Shown here: piece after piece, positions 56,592 to 64,000 of the stretch
Numbering within the stretch: position 1 is the first letter of the stretch
Layout: each line of letters begins with the position of its first letter
Assembly: GCF_016864235.1 (NCBI RefSeq)
Contig: NZ_CP045732.1
Span: 2,810,001-2,874,000 of the forward strand
DNA length: 64,000 bases
Reading direction: 5' to 3'
DNA from: Legionella sp. MW5194
Lineage (GTDB): Bacteria > Pseudomonadota > Gammaproteobacteria > Legionellales > Legionellaceae
The notes under the pieces: model-generated
Seen by the model: only the letters and a program-made list of their open reading frames with translations
Database searches by the model: none
What the model was told of the DNA's origin: nothing
Position numbers and translations under genes: made by a program

Positions 56592-58145
56592 TCAAGGAGA
56601 AAGCTGCATCTCTGAGTCATTGCATGCTGTGATGGTGCAAAAGCCCTTGGTTACTAACTCAAAGCCGATTTCCAAACGGGTAAACAAGGCCTTTAAATGG
56701 TTTTTAAGCGGCACCATGGCTTCCCTGTCTGCACCCTCAGTAAAAAAATTCAGCAATTGGATGACGGCTTCTTCCTGTTTTTCTTTTCCAGGCATTTCCA
56801 GAGTCAGAAATAATTGACTTTGCGGCGGCAGGTGAAGTTTATAAAGGGTTGAATGCAGTTGCAGCACGCGTTGGGCCAGCAGGCAGAGCGCCTGTAATTC
56901 CTGATTGTAGTGAATCAATTCCGTAAGTCCGTCCTCAACCACACGAAGTAACAGGCCCTGATAGCCTGCATTATCAGGGAAAATCTTGATAATCTGATGG
57001 ACGATGGCTTCATCCAGCGTTTTAATCGTTTGAGCAAATGATAACGTCACCAGCGGCAATGCCTGCTGTAGTTTGAGCTTACCAGGTTCCACGGCCGGCT
57101 TAAAAAACCAGTTGGCGGTCGAGACAAGGAGGCCTGGCATCCAGGGTGCGGGGCTTTTGGGCGTTTCACGGGACCACAGTAATTCTTTTTTTATTTGAGC
57201 AGAAGCATGGTCCAGCACCATTTGAAAGGCGCCGGAATAATCCGAAAGAATGGTGGTCAAGGTTAATTTTGGATTCGCGAGTGAGTACTCCAGGGTGCGT
57301 AACTGCTCCATCCCCGCTTTCACACGCGCCTTTTCGAGTTGGAGACGCTTAAGGGTCTTAAGGGCGGTGCAATCCTCGCTTATCACACCATGCAATTGGG
57401 CCAGTTTGCCCTGATGCGTTTTCTTTTGATGAGCAACAGGCTGGTATTTTTGTTGGAAAGCCTGAAACCAGCACGGCGGTTGCTGATGGAGCAGGACTTC
57501 CTCCTGCACAGGCGATTTTTGATCCCCCTGCGGGACCAACTGTAGCCATAGTTCATGAGCGGTTTTCAATAATTTCAACGCCTCACTGGCGATGTTTTGT
57601 AATGGAATAAAACGCGAAGCCAGTGTTCTATTCAGGGTGCTCAGGTTGGATACGGTCGCGGTTAACAGTTTCAGTAACAGGTAAAAGACCAGGCATAATT
57701 TTCTTGCCTCATCCCTGTCCTGGTAGGCTTCAGGCTTCAGGCTTAACCATCGGTTTAAGTGATCAATCAGTTCGAAAGCGCCCTGTGCCGGGTTCTCTCG
57801 CGGCGTGGCATAAAGCCTGGTGATGATGGCTTCAAGGGGCTTTAAGCACAGGCTTTCTGCACCCGTGGTGTCTTTGAGTGTTTGCAGGTAATCGCTTAAC
57901 CGTAATTTTGCGAATAACAACATGCCGAAAGAACGGCCATTGTATAGATCGAGCGTTTTGAATAGACCATAAGGCGCTTCGTTTAAATGAGTGTCAATTA
58001 ACGACGGCTCTACGCCTTTCTCCTTCAGGTAATCAACCAGCAGCAGGGCCGATTTCAGCAGGTGTTGTTCTTTCATGGCCGCATCCTGCCCTCGCCAATG
58101 ACAAAAGGATGACCAATAAGTTGACATTTTTTGATCGTCTGGCAT
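56592..58145 (-). CDS. Large orphan all-helical protein
   Basis: A 517-residue protein, predicted almost wholly helical with many Leu and no signal peptide, catalytic motif or clear membrane segment. Blocks such as LLKSALLLVDYLKEKGVEPSLID and TLRTLEYS-like helices suggest a repeat-helical scaffold. No family is recognised. It may share an operon with the 189-residue gene downstream. The context makes an effector plausible; nothing in the sequence proves it. Confidence 0.65.
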   Translation of the reverse strand: MPDDQKMSTYWSSFCHWRGQDAAMKEQHLLKSALLLVDYLKEKGVEPSLIDTHLNEAPYGLFKTLDLYNGRSFGMLLFAKLRLSDYLQTLKDTTGAESLCLKPLEAIITRLYATPRENPAQGAFELIDHLNRWLSLKPEAYQDRDEARKLCLVFYLLLKLLTATVSNLSTLNRTLASRFIPLQNIASEALKLLKTAHELWLQLVPQGDQKSPVQEEVLLHQQPPCWFQAFQQKYQPVAHQKKTHQGKLAQLHGVISEDCTALKTLKRLQLEKARVKAGMEQLRTLEYSLANPKLTLTTILSDYSGAFQMVLDHASAQIKKELLWSRETPKSPAPWMPGLLVSTANWFFKPAVEPGKLKLQQALPLVTLSFAQTIKTLDEAIVHQIIKIFPDNAGYQGLLLRVVEDGLTELIHYNQELQALCLLAQRVLQLHSTLYKLHLPPQSQLFLTLEMPGKEKQEEAVIQLLNFFTEGADREAMVPLKNHLKALFTRLEIGFELVTKGFCTITACNDSEMQLSP

Positions 58146-58169
58146 ACATGCGCTTATCCGGGGGGATAA

Positions 58170-59012
58170 TCAATCCCAGGCCATAAATTCTTCTATTTGA
58201 GTATCATAAAACTGCTTAAGCCGGCGTTTAATGGAACCGGTTTTACCGGCAGACTCGGGATGCAGCGCGTCATCGAGGCTCACAAAGTGATAACCGTTCT
58301 GACGATAAAGGTTAATAATATCCGGCAGGGCGTAAGCATTCAGCAGGTTGGCGTGGATCAATAAAATCTGGGGTTGATCCGGTTTGTGAATAACCCGGTT
58401 GTGTTCTTCGGCTTTGAGCGTCTGCTCCCAGATAAAATCGATATAACAGGGTTTAAGCACCCCCATAAAAAAGCGGCGCTCTTTTTCAGGAACCGACATT
58501 AACAATTGGTTAAAAACAAAATCACGGCTGTCGATCGTGATCGGAGCCACATGGTAATGTTTTTTAGCGAGGTAATTCATCACACGTTCTTTTTTTTCAC
58601 CCTGCCCCACCACCAGGTAAGGAAAGCGGAAATATTTAGGGCGGGTTAACACCGGCTTTAAAATGTCATCGGCCTGTTTGATCTCGTCGATGTAGGCCTG
58701 GGTGTCCATGCGATTAAGATTAGCATGGGTCAGCGTGTGGTTACCGACGCCAAATCCTGAATCGCGAAACTTCTTGAGCATGGGCATGTTGCCCTCGGTG
58801 ACTTCGCTGGCAATAACAAACCCTGTCACAGGCACACCATTCGCCGTTAATGTTTCAATGATTTTATTAAGATGGAAATTTTTGCTTTCACCGACAAAAG
58901 GAAGATCATCGATAGTAATCGCCACCGCACGCTGAGCCTGAGTGATTTTGGTCGTTAAACACAACAGTAAGCCCATCATTAATAAGGTTTTTTTAAAAAA
59001 CAATCTATTCAT
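58170..59012 (-). CDS. Polysaccharide deacetylase family protein, exported
   Basis: A 280-residue NodB-fold hydrolase. The signal peptide is MNRLFFKKTLLMMGLLLCLTTKITQA. Motif 1 is TIDDLPF (TxDD, metal Asp), motif 2 is NHTLTHANL (HTxxH, two metal His), motif 3 is the RFPYLVVGQ segment, and motif 5-like LLIHANLLNAYAL carries the catalytic His. It should remove N-acetyl groups from peptidoglycan or another polysaccharide in the periplasm or outside. It stands alone. Confidence 0.88.
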   Translation of the reverse strand: MNRLFFKKTLLMMGLLLCLTTKITQAQRAVAITIDDLPFVGESKNFHLNKIIETLTANGVPVTGFVIASEVTEGNMPMLKKFRDSGFGVGNHTLTHANLNRMDTQAYIDEIKQADDILKPVLTRPKYFRFPYLVVGQGEKKERVMNYLAKKHYHVAPITIDSRDFVFNQLLMSVPEKERRFFMGVLKPCYIDFIWEQTLKAEEHNRVIHKPDQPQILLIHANLLNAYALPDIINLYRQNGYHFVSLDDALHPESAGKTGSIKRRLKQFYDTQIEEFMAWD

Positions 59013-59170
59013 CCGCTCGTGTTAGGTTAATCGACTGCACTGCTTTAAATCAGAGATCAATGCCAAAATGACCAAATAATACCATATAAGCCAACAATTA
59101 TACATATTGGATTTTTTTAAGAAGAGACCCTGGCAGCGTGATTTCCTGCCAGGTCACGATTCTATCCGCA

Positions 59171-60940
59171 TTAAACGCTGAAATGCTCATCATCATCGCT
59201 GTCGTGCTGCTCCACGACGGCATTGGCATCGTCCTTTATTTTCCCCAGCTGATCTTTCAGGGCATGCAAATGGTCAACCGCATCACTGTCTATTGGCAAA
59301 GGCCTAGCCACAATAACCTGGGCTTCACGCGCCGCTTTCAGTATACGTGCCGATTCAAGCATGGCGGTAGCAAAACTTTCATTGAACTCACTCATGATAC
59401 TGGACTGGTTAAAGGTGTCGACGGAGTGCTCAACCACCAGATTGATGGCTTGGTTCTTGCCGATAATATTGATGACTTTTTTTACCCGATCGTAGGCATC
59501 ATCGCAGGTGTGCAGGGGTTTTCCGGTCGTGAGATCAAGCTCCATCAATTGCGAGTCGTCATTGCTGCTTAATACCTTACTGGTGACGGTTTCCTTTTGC
59601 ATGGACACAACGACTTGCCTGTACAAATCGCTTGTCGAAGCATGGACCGGAACATGGGCACCGTAATCGGGATTGTACTGCGTATCAAGGTAGTGTTTGA
59701 ACCCATTGGCCGCTTCCTTAAATTCCGCTAATTTTTCACTTAAAGCTATGTTTTTAGCGTAATCGTCAAATATTTTAAAAAAATTCTTCTCGGGTGCGGC
59801 GGGAAATTTGGTTTGCAAATGCGTCAATAGTGCACCCGAAATATCATCATCAGCCCCCGGGTTATGTTGCGTCTCATAAAGAGTAATTTCTTTCGTCAAT
59901 GCGGCGACAAATGCATCCGTCTTATCCCGGTAGGCACAGGCTTCGATCGCGTGCTGCACGTAGGCATTGACCCAGGGATAATGGCCAAGCGCCTCCTGCA
60001 CATCCGCCAGGGCAGGATTAGGCCCCAGAGCCTGCAGTTCGGTGCTGCAGGCGAGAATTTGTTGATCCAGCAGGTCGGTGCGAAGATTTTTTACCGTATC
60101 GGCCAACTGGCTGTTTTGATCCAGGACTAATTTCACACCCTGATAAGTCAGGTTGGCCGCATTTTGCTGGGAATGACGCGCATAGGCTTCCACCAGGTGC
60201 TGTTTAGCCAGGGCCTCGTTCATGCCCACCAACTCGTTAAATTTGGTGCGCATGTCGCTGGGCTTGACCTTAAAGGCCTGAATTTCCTCGACGCTAAAAA
60301 AGGGAATATTGTCCGCATGCTGCCGCCAGCGAACCAGGTTATCGAATCCGTTGTGGCCGCACTCCACGGAATCGGCGAGCATGATGCCGTCATCTAACAG
60401 AAAATCGCGGAATTCATTGGTAAAGGCCGCACTGTAACAGGAACCAAAAATGGCAGCCCCCGTATTCATGCCTTTGTCTTCCAGTTTGGCAATGATAGCC
60501 TGAACGGTTTTTTTCTTAAGGCCACTTGTCTCTTCATCCACCTGACCATTAAACCCGCCGCCGTGACCGCCGCCCAAATAAAAAACACTGACATGGCGAT
60601 TTTGCTCATAGTCCTCCAATTTACCTAAAATATAGGCTTCTGCATCCTCCTTGTTGTGATCCAGATGCAGAATCAAATGATCCCCAGTGTTTTGACGAGC
60701 GGAGGCGTAAACAAAATCCCTGACACTCGTTTCCCGCAGCAGACTGGCAGGAATGGCTTCATTGTTATTCAGCTTGGTCTGAAATTCTTTCAATTTCGCG
60801 GGTGAAGCGTCGTTAATGACCAGCGGTTTTTTAAACTGGCATAAGGCAATGATCGACGCGACTTCCGAGTCCGTCAGCGCAGACACATTGCGAATGATGA
60901 GGGCTGATTTATCCACTTGATTCTCCTTTTTTTTCGCCAT
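59171..60940 (-). CDS. Caspase-like (clan CD type) protein, effector candidate
   Basis: A 589-residue cytosolic-type protein without signal peptide. Residues about 85-200 look like a caspase-hemoglobinase fold: a strand HVSVFYLGGGHGGGF with His126, then a strand AAIFGSCYSAAF with Cys168, the order and spacing of the His-Gly and Cys dyad in clan CD peptidases. The remainder is helical with a very acidic C-terminus (HDSDDDEHFSV). No family can be named by eye. It is 29 bases downstream of the LRR gene on the same strand, so the two are an operon. Peptidase activity is inferred from the dyad only. Confidence 0.65.
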   Translation of the reverse strand: MAKKKENQVDKSALIIRNVSALTDSEVASIIALCQFKKPLVINDASPAKLKEFQTKLNNNEAIPASLLRETSVRDFVYASARQNTGDHLILHLDHNKEDAEAYILGKLEDYEQNRHVSVFYLGGGHGGGFNGQVDEETSGLKKKTVQAIIAKLEDKGMNTGAAIFGSCYSAAFTNEFRDFLLDDGIMLADSVECGHNGFDNLVRWRQHADNIPFFSVEEIQAFKVKPSDMRTKFNELVGMNEALAKQHLVEAYARHSQQNAANLTYQGVKLVLDQNSQLADTVKNLRTDLLDQQILACSTELQALGPNPALADVQEALGHYPWVNAYVQHAIEACAYRDKTDAFVAALTKEITLYETQHNPGADDDISGALLTHLQTKFPAAPEKNFFKIFDDYAKNIALSEKLAEFKEAANGFKHYLDTQYNPDYGAHVPVHASTSDLYRQVVVSMQKETVTSKVLSSNDDSQLMELDLTTGKPLHTCDDAYDRVKKVINIIGKNQAINLVVEHSVDTFNQSSIMSEFNESFATAMLESARILKAAREAQVIVARPLPIDSDAVDHLHALKDQLGKIKDDANAVVEQHDSDDDEHFSV

Positions 60941-60969
60941 TCCATAACACCCCTTTTCGGGGTGCAGGC

Positions 60970-61698
60970 TTATACAAAGCGGTTACTTTGGCCGACAGGC
61001 GAGCTGTTCTCAGTCTTTTTCGATTGATTCTGGTAAAAAGAATAGGGATTGTGATTGGGGTACTCCCCCTTCACCAGTGCTTCGTAACGTTGCTTTACCC
61101 TCCCCATAAAACTTAATTCTTTTTGCTCGTCAGCCTCAAATTTCACTTTTTGGCCCAGCGTTTCAAAAAGCATCTGGGCGACTTTGTCTGCCCCGGTTAG
61201 ACCAGACAGACTCGAATCATCCAATCTCACGCTTTCGAGCTTTGGCGTATTGAGTTGTTTTAAGAATTGCTCAAGCGTGTGTAAATCCATTTTTTGCAGC
61301 GAATTATTGGCCAGATCAAACATCAACAGTCCGCTTTGGGCTAAGGCGTTGGCGATTGCCAGTAAATCTTCCGCCTTGTTTGCGCCTAAATTGTTGACAC
61401 ATAAAATCAATTTTTTAATGTTGGAATCTTTAAATGCCGCAATCAACTGGGCCAGATCCGCTTTCAGAAAACTCAGACCATTGTGCGATAAATCGACGGA
61501 TTCAATGCCTGGTGCATACTGCTTGATGGCTTCCACCATGGCAACTAATTCCGAAATGGTTCTCTTTCCAAGTTTCGAACCAGCCAAATCCAGCGTCTTG
61601 TCAGATCCTTCCTCTTTCTTTTCCCCTTGAGTCGGATTCATAAAAAAATGTTTAATTTGTTCGTCAAGGGGGGTATCGGCTTTTAACTCAATCTTCAT
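60970..61698 (-). CDS. Leucine-rich repeat protein, effector candidate
   Basis: A 242-residue protein with ribonuclease-inhibitor-type leucine-rich repeats between about 35 and 180: LDLAGSKLGKRTISELV, VDLSHNGLSFLKADLA, LILCVNNLGANKAEDLL, FDLANNSLQKMDLHTL and VRLDDSSLSGLTGADKV. Each gives the LxLxxNxL turn and a helix. It has no signal peptide. A GAGGATCAC site precedes the ATG. Such repeats in Legionella are a hallmark of Leg-type effectors, and here the gene leads an operon with the caspase-like gene. Confidence 0.82.
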   Translation of the reverse strand: MKIELKADTPLDEQIKHFFMNPTQGEKKEEGSDKTLDLAGSKLGKRTISELVAMVEAIKQYAPGIESVDLSHNGLSFLKADLAQLIAAFKDSNIKKLILCVNNLGANKAEDLLAIANALAQSGLLMFDLANNSLQKMDLHTLEQFLKQLNTPKLESVRLDDSSLSGLTGADKVAQMLFETLGQKVKFEADEQKELSFMGRVKQRYEALVKGEYPNHNPYSFYQNQSKKTENSSPVGQSNRFV

Positions 61699-61848
61699 GT
61701 GATCCTCACAATAAAGTAATGTAATAGTCTATGGTAAACCGGACTTTATAAAATACAAGCCTGTTTGCGTAGGAATATGCCAAAATCAAGCGGCTTTTTT
61801 TGAGGATTGGTGGTAATCTCTTTTTTATTTACCTGACTGTTTCAGCAC

Positions 61849-62538
61849 GTGGTTCATTCCGTTTTTGAAATTCGCGGCCTGCATTGTGAATTGGTCCGCA
61901 AACCCATTAAAAATTTACACCTGCGTGTCTACCCCCCGGATGGACGCATTCAGGTTAGTGCGCCATTGCGCATGAATCAAAAGACCATTGAGCAATTTAT
62001 TATCGCCAAACAGGATTGGATTGAGCAAAGCCGTCAACGCTTTTTATCCCGGGTACCACCCGCACCGCGACATTACAATGACGGGGAAATCCATTGCCTT
62101 TTTGGCCAGCCGTACATTTTTATGATTAAACCGACCTCGAAACGCCCATTTTGCTCGCTCAATGGGCAATTCTTGTGCTTAAACATCGCAGCCGAAGTGT
62201 CTAATGAGGCTAAAGCGTCGCTGGTCGAGGGGTGGTATCGTGAACAACTTCGACAGCAGCTGAATGAACTCATCCCTCGCTGGGAAAAAAGGATTGGGGT
62301 TAAAGCCAATGCCGTTGGCATTAAAAAAATGAAAACCCGCTGGGGCAGTTGCAATACTCGCACCGCACGCGTTTGGTTCAGCCTGATGCTGGCTGAAAAA
62401 CCCCTCGCTTGTCTTGAATACGTGGTAGTGCATGAACTGGTTCATTTGCTGGAAGCAAGCCATAATCATCGCTTCCATGGCTTTATGAACCAGTTTCTTC
62501 CGGATTGGCAACAACGAAAAGCCTTGCTGAATCGTTAA
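61849..62538 (+). CDS. YgjP-like metallopeptidase-domain protein (DUF45, M48-related)
   Basis: A 229-residue zinc protein. VVHELVHLLEASHNHRFHGFM contains HExxH (HELVH) and the distal His of the YgjP/WLM group, and KKMKTRWGSCN is the conserved block before it. E. coli YgjP is reported to have UTP pyrophosphatase activity, while the fold resembles SprT-type proteases. The start is a GTG at 61849; the family N-terminus fits this. Its stop overlaps the end of the convergent CDF gene by four bases. Confidence 0.88.
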   Translation: MVHSVFEIRGLHCELVRKPIKNLHLRVYPPDGRIQVSAPLRMNQKTIEQFIIAKQDWIEQSRQRFLSRVPPAPRHYNDGEIHCLFGQPYIFMIKPTSKRPFCSLNGQFLCLNIAAEVSNEAKASLVEGWYREQLRQQLNELIPRWEKRIGVKANAVGIKKMKTRWGSCNTRTARVWFSLMLAEKPLACLEYVVVHELVHLLEASHNHRFHGFMNQFLPDWQQRKALLNR

Positions 62539-63479
62539 TTGGAACAGGGTTTATTAGCCCCCGCACAAGCGTCATCGCAATAAGCCAGGCTTTTTTCTAC
62601 CTGAATGGTCGAATGGTGAATATTATGCTCCTCCTTAAGCTGTCTGACTAACCGCAAACGGGCATCATCGCTTAATTCCTGCTCCGGCATCCATAAGTGC
62701 ACCGACAAGGCATTCTCCTTGGTGCTTAACGCCCAAATGTGTAAATCATGCACCTGCTCCACGCCTTTTTCCGCCTGTAGCAATTGCTGTACCGCCATCC
62801 AGGAAATCCCACGCGGAACCGCGTCGATGATCAGACGGAAGCTGTCAGTAAACAGCATCCAGGTTCCTTTGAGAATAATAAAGGCAATCAGTAAACCGAC
62901 CAGCGGGTCAATCCACAACCACTGGGTCCAGTACATTAATGCGGCCGAAATCACCACTCCGACAGAAATCAGCGCATCATAAAACAAATGCAGGTAGGCA
63001 CCGCGAATATTCAAGTCATCACTGCCACGAATGAACAAGGCAGCCGTTGTGCCGTTAACGACGATACCCAGGCCTGCCACCATCATGACAGACAAAGCTT
63101 CGATGTCGGAGGGAGAGAACAATTTATACATGGCTTCCGTCGCAATAATACCGCAGGAAAACACCAGCAAAACCCCGTTCGCCAACGCGGCGAGAATGGA
63201 GGTTTTCTTCATCCCGTAGGTCGTGTGTTCTGTTGGCAGCCGTTTGAGCAACCCATTGGCTATCCAGGCCAGGATCAAACTGAGCACATCCCCAAGATTG
63301 TGAATGGCATCCGCGAGCAGGCTGGTGGAATTAGCCCAGTAAGCATACAAAACCTGAATGATCACAAACACGCCATTGGCGATAATGGAGATCAGGAAGG
63401 CTCGATTAAATTCAGCGGGCCCATGATGATGCTCATGGGCATGACCTTCGCCGGAATGATGATGGTGGTGATTCCCCAT
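62535..63479 (-). CDS. Cation diffusion facilitator, CzcD/ZitB type
   Basis: A 314-residue inner-membrane Zn2+ (or Co/Cd)/H+ antiporter. The N-terminus is His-rich (GNHHHHHSGEGHAHEHHHG), six membrane helices follow, and both transport-site motifs are intact: LLADAIHNLGDVLSL in TM2 and LHLFYDALISVGVV in TM5. The C-terminal metal-sensing domain holds EQVHDLHIWALS. The C-terminal CDDACAGANKPC tail is Cys-rich. In contrast to the CDF homologue at 1862, this one is expected to be a working exporter. Confidence 0.93.
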   Translation of the reverse strand: MGNHHHHHSGEGHAHEHHHGPAEFNRAFLISIIANGVFVIIQVLYAYWANSTSLLADAIHNLGDVLSLILAWIANGLLKRLPTEHTTYGMKKTSILAALANGVLLVFSCGIIATEAMYKLFSPSDIEALSVMMVAGLGIVVNGTTAALFIRGSDDLNIRGAYLHLFYDALISVGVVISAALMYWTQWLWIDPLVGLLIAFIILKGTWMLFTDSFRLIIDAVPRGISWMAVQQLLQAEKGVEQVHDLHIWALSTKENALSVHLWMPEQELSDDARLRLVRQLKEEHNIHHSTIQVEKSLAYCDDACAGANKPCSN

Positions 63480-63487
63480 GCGCTGTC

Positions 63488-64000
63488 CTATTGCTCGACT
63501 GAGCTGGACTCCGATGAATCCAGTTCATTGCTGTAATAATTAATACCAATTTTAATCCGATCACGCTCGTTTTGTTTACGCCAATTGTTCGTATCACGCA
63601 ACGAATAAACGCAGCCGCAATATTCCTGCTTGTAAAAATTTTCGCGCTTGGCAATTTCATACATGCGCGCCGCGCCGCCGTTTTTACGCCAATTGTAAGT
63701 CCAGTATTCGATGTGGGGATATCGGCTTGCTGCGCGGGTGCCGGCGTCATTAATCTGATTCATGTCCTTCCAGCGCGAAATACCCAGTGAGCTGCTGATG
63801 ACGGGAAAACCGTGTTCATGCGCATACAGCGCCGTGCGCTCAAAACGCATGTCAAAACAGGCCGTACAGCGTTTCCCACGCTCAGGCTCCCACTCAAGCC
63901 CCTTTACGCGGGCAAACCAGTTGTCCTTGTCATAATCCGCATCAATAAAAGGAATAGCATGTTTTTTGGCAAAGGCGATGTTTTCCTGCTTTCGGATTTC
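63488..64000 (-). CDS. queH: Epoxyqueuosine reductase QueH, 5' end missing
   Basis: The C-terminal 170 residues of a DUF208/QueH protein, open to the window edge. It reads [41 protein letters not shown] (the CxxC pair) and [14 protein letters not shown] (the CGC pair), which together bind the iron-sulfur cluster and metal. QueH does the last step to queuosine in tRNA, reducing epoxyqueuosine. It is nine bases downstream-adjacent to the CzcD-like gene on the same strand and precedes it in the operon. Confidence 0.93.
   Translation of the reverse strand, partial: EIRKQENIAFAKKHAIPFIDADYDKDNWFARVKGLEWEPERGKRCTACFDMRFERTALYAHEHGFPVISSSLGISRWKDMNQINDAGTRAASRYPHIEYWTYNWRKNGGAARMYEIAKRENFYKQEYCGCVYSLRDTNNWRKQNERDRIKIGINYYSNELDSSESSSVEQ

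Overview
The window reads as a chromosomal segment of a Legionella-type gammaproteobacterium. The support is the mix of genes: Kup potassium uptake, several Pht-like major facilitator permeases, homospermidine synthase, beta-class carbonic anhydrase, HslVU, and a run of eukaryotic-like or orphan proteins (leucine-rich repeats, a caspase-like fold, coiled-coil and membrane-hairpin proteins) typical of Dot/Icm effector candidates. The species cannot be fixed from sequence reading alone. No rRNA, tRNA or CRISPR array was seen, and after start correction no gene-free stretch exceeds about 300 bases.

Layout. 1-7 kb: the end of an M23 peptidase, a DUF4142 lipoprotein, a solute-binding-like lipoprotein overlapping an atypical CDF protein, an SpmA/SpmB pair, a DUF1460 protein and Kup. 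7-20 kb: an OmpA-type lipoprotein, two tandem aromatic amino acid permeases, an unusual ferritin-like/E2 acyltransferase fusion, Dam, two MFS permeases, malic enzyme, L31, carbonic anhydrase and two exonuclease III genes. 20-26 kb: WrbA, an MFS pump, a MerR-QueF fusion, and a gene split by an IS256-family element that is itself frameshifted. 26-40 kb: MFS, YihY, SulP, a His-rich orphan, hslVU, a Zur-like regulator, deoB, two more MFS genes, tdk, PfpI, PncC and a response regulator divergent from a GAF histidine kinase. 41.8-47.5 kb: a compact cyanophycin operon (nucleotidyltransferase-like protein, CphA, CphB, frameshifted isoaspartyl peptidase, small helical protein). 47.5-52.6 kb: homospermidine synthase, TerC, an AmpG-like MFS and an alcohol dehydrogenase. 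52.6-61.7 kb: an accessory block of effector-like or orphan genes. 61.8-64 kb: a YgjP-type metallopeptidase, CzcD-like exporter and partial QueH.

How genes work together. The cyanophycin operon encodes synthesis of the Asp-Arg storage polymer, its cleavage to dipeptides, and splitting of the dipeptides, so nitrogen storage and release sit in one transcription unit, next to a two-component pair and a polyamine gene. QueF and QueH are two steps of queuosine synthesis, one of them fused to a MerR DNA-binding domain. HslV and HslU form one ATP-dependent protease and have a plausible heat-shock promoter. Leucine-rich-repeat and caspase-like proteins share an operon, and a nearby small gene carries a textbook PmrA box, supporting co-regulation with secretion effectors.

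Three loci carry frameshifts: the IS transposase, the isoaspartyl peptidase and the FAD monooxygenase. Most are single-base changes in homopolymers, so they may be real decay or read errors. They are annotated as broken with that caveat.
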